Origin: CAZDBA01 sp964503615 | Lineage (GTDB): Bacteria; Planctomycetota; Planctomycetia; Pirellulales; Pirellulaceae | NCBI GenBank assembly: GCA_964503615.1 | Contig: CAZDBA010000209.1 | Span: 1-6,824, forward strand | Direction of reading: 5' to 3' | Length of the DNA: 6,824 nucleotides | Part shown: in pieces, positions 6,192 through 6,824 of the stretch | Position numbering within the stretch: position 1 is the stretch's first letter | How the letters are laid out: each line of letters begins with the position of its first letter | Program-made: the position numbers and the translations under genes | Notes under the pieces: model-generated | Seen by the model: only the letters and a program-made list of their open reading frames with translations | What the model was told of the DNA's origin: nothing | Database searches by the model: none

Positions 6192-6824
6192 CTGTCCGTC
6201 GGATGCGGCTTCGTCATCAGCAGCTAGATTTGTTTCGATTGCTTGTGCGACTTGCTCGCCGAGTAATCTCGATCCGGCTGCTTTAAAGTGAACATTTTTT
6301 GGCAGCTGAATCTCTTCCAGTTTGTCGGAACAAAACGCAAAAAGGTCGTTGACCTCGATCTCATTGGTTTGCATGATTTCCAACGCAGCGGCGTTGTAGC
6401 GTGTTGGTGCGTCGGCTTCTCGGAGTGGGCCTTGGCTTTCTGGCACGACCGGGGTGGTGGTGGCAAAAATCAGTTTGGCATCGGTCGCCTTTAGTTTCTC
6501 AACGATTGCGGTCAAATTCTGGCTGTACTGTTCGACGGTGGCCTGATAAGGATCGTTGGGGTCGTTCGAGTTCCGCGAAGCCCCTGCTTCTTTGACATGT
6601 TTCAGATCGTGAAGCCCCCAGTTAAAGTGGATTACGTCCCACTGGTGACCGGCAAGCCAGTTATCAATGGATTCAACACCCAACGTGGTTCCCTGACAAT
6701 TTTGCGGCGTACCGTTGTTGCCCATCGGGCGATAGACATTCGCTTTCCCAGCAAGTTGTTTGCGTACTTCGAGCGTATAGCCGATAGAGATCGAATCCCC
6801 GATGATCAGTACGTTGGGCAGGCT
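6189..6824 (-). CDS. SGNH/GDSL-family hydrolase, N-terminus beyond the right edge
   Basis: The minus-strand frame is open to the window edge: 211 residues are visible and the true start lies outside. An in-frame ATG at 6723-6725 is not the start, because the 33 codons before it encode NVLIIGDSISIGY, the SGNH block I with the nucleophile Ser in GDS (visible residues 9-11). HFNWGLHD (66-73) corresponds to block III with its conserved Asn, and NVHFKAAGSRLLGEQVA (177-193) is block V with the catalytic His179. The usual block V form is Asp-x-x-His; here position -3 is Lys176 (KNVH). Family members are serine esterases, lipases or acetylxylan/sialate O-acetylesterases, frequently exported in planctomycetes; a signal peptide would be off the edge. 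The gene converges on the molbindin with 56 bases between stops. Substrate cannot be told from sequence; an ester hydrolase is the safe call. Confidence 0.88.
   Translation of the reverse strand, partial: SLPNVLIIGDSISIGYTLEVRKQLAGKANVYRPMGNNGTPQNCQGTTLGVESIDNWLAGHQWDVIHFNWGLHDLKHVKEAGASRNSNDPNDPYQATVEQYSQNLTAIVEKLKATDAKLIFATTTPVVPESQGPLREADAPTRYNAAALEIMQTNEIEVNDLFAFCSDKLEEIQLPKNVHFKAAGSRLLGEQVAQAIETNLAADDEAASDGQ

Overview
The window looks like chromosomal DNA of a planctomycete, probably of the Pirellulales or a relative. This is inferred from three things: the mix of genes (a VLCAD-like acyl-CoA dehydrogenase, an M32 carboxypeptidase, a zinc-ribbon protein with a Ser/Arg-rich linker and an EF-hand-like tail, and an SGNH hydrolase with an N-W-G-L-H-D block), moderate GC, and loosely packed genes. 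No sequence search was possible. I see no tRNA, rRNA, CRISPR array, insertion sequence or phage gene.

Left part (1-3204): a thiolase on the minus strand and a long-chain-type acyl-CoA dehydrogenase on the plus strand diverge from a 183-bp shared control region. They would catalyse the last and the first step of fatty-acid beta-oxidation. The shared region holds a good extended -10 promoter for the dehydrogenase, a weak -10 candidate for the thiolase, and a 10-bp direct repeat around the dehydrogenase -35. An imperfect hairpin follows the thiolase at the left edge.

Middle (3303-4820): a complete M32 metallocarboxypeptidase on the plus strand, 98 bp after the dehydrogenase. Its likely start is the ATG at 3303, which has a good ribosome binding site; the open frame upstream begins only with TTG at 3213.

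Right part (4821-6824): an extended -10 promoter with a perfect TATAAT leads into a 278-residue protein that I cannot name. It has a four-cysteine zinc ribbon, an acidic stretch, a Ser/Arg-rich linker, one hydrophobic segment and an EF-hand-like acidic loop. Next is a 70-residue single-domain molbindin (Mop/TOBE fold). It converges with an SGNH/GDSL hydrolase on the minus strand that runs off the right edge; its GDS nucleophile motif lies upstream of the first in-frame ATG, so the gene is larger than that ATG suggests. A GC-rich palindrome separates these convergent genes and includes the hydrolase stop codon.

Apart from the divergent beta-oxidation pair, the genes do not form an obvious pathway. 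No clearly new multi-gene system is visible. The most unusual element is the zinc-ribbon/Ser-Arg/membrane/EF-hand protein.
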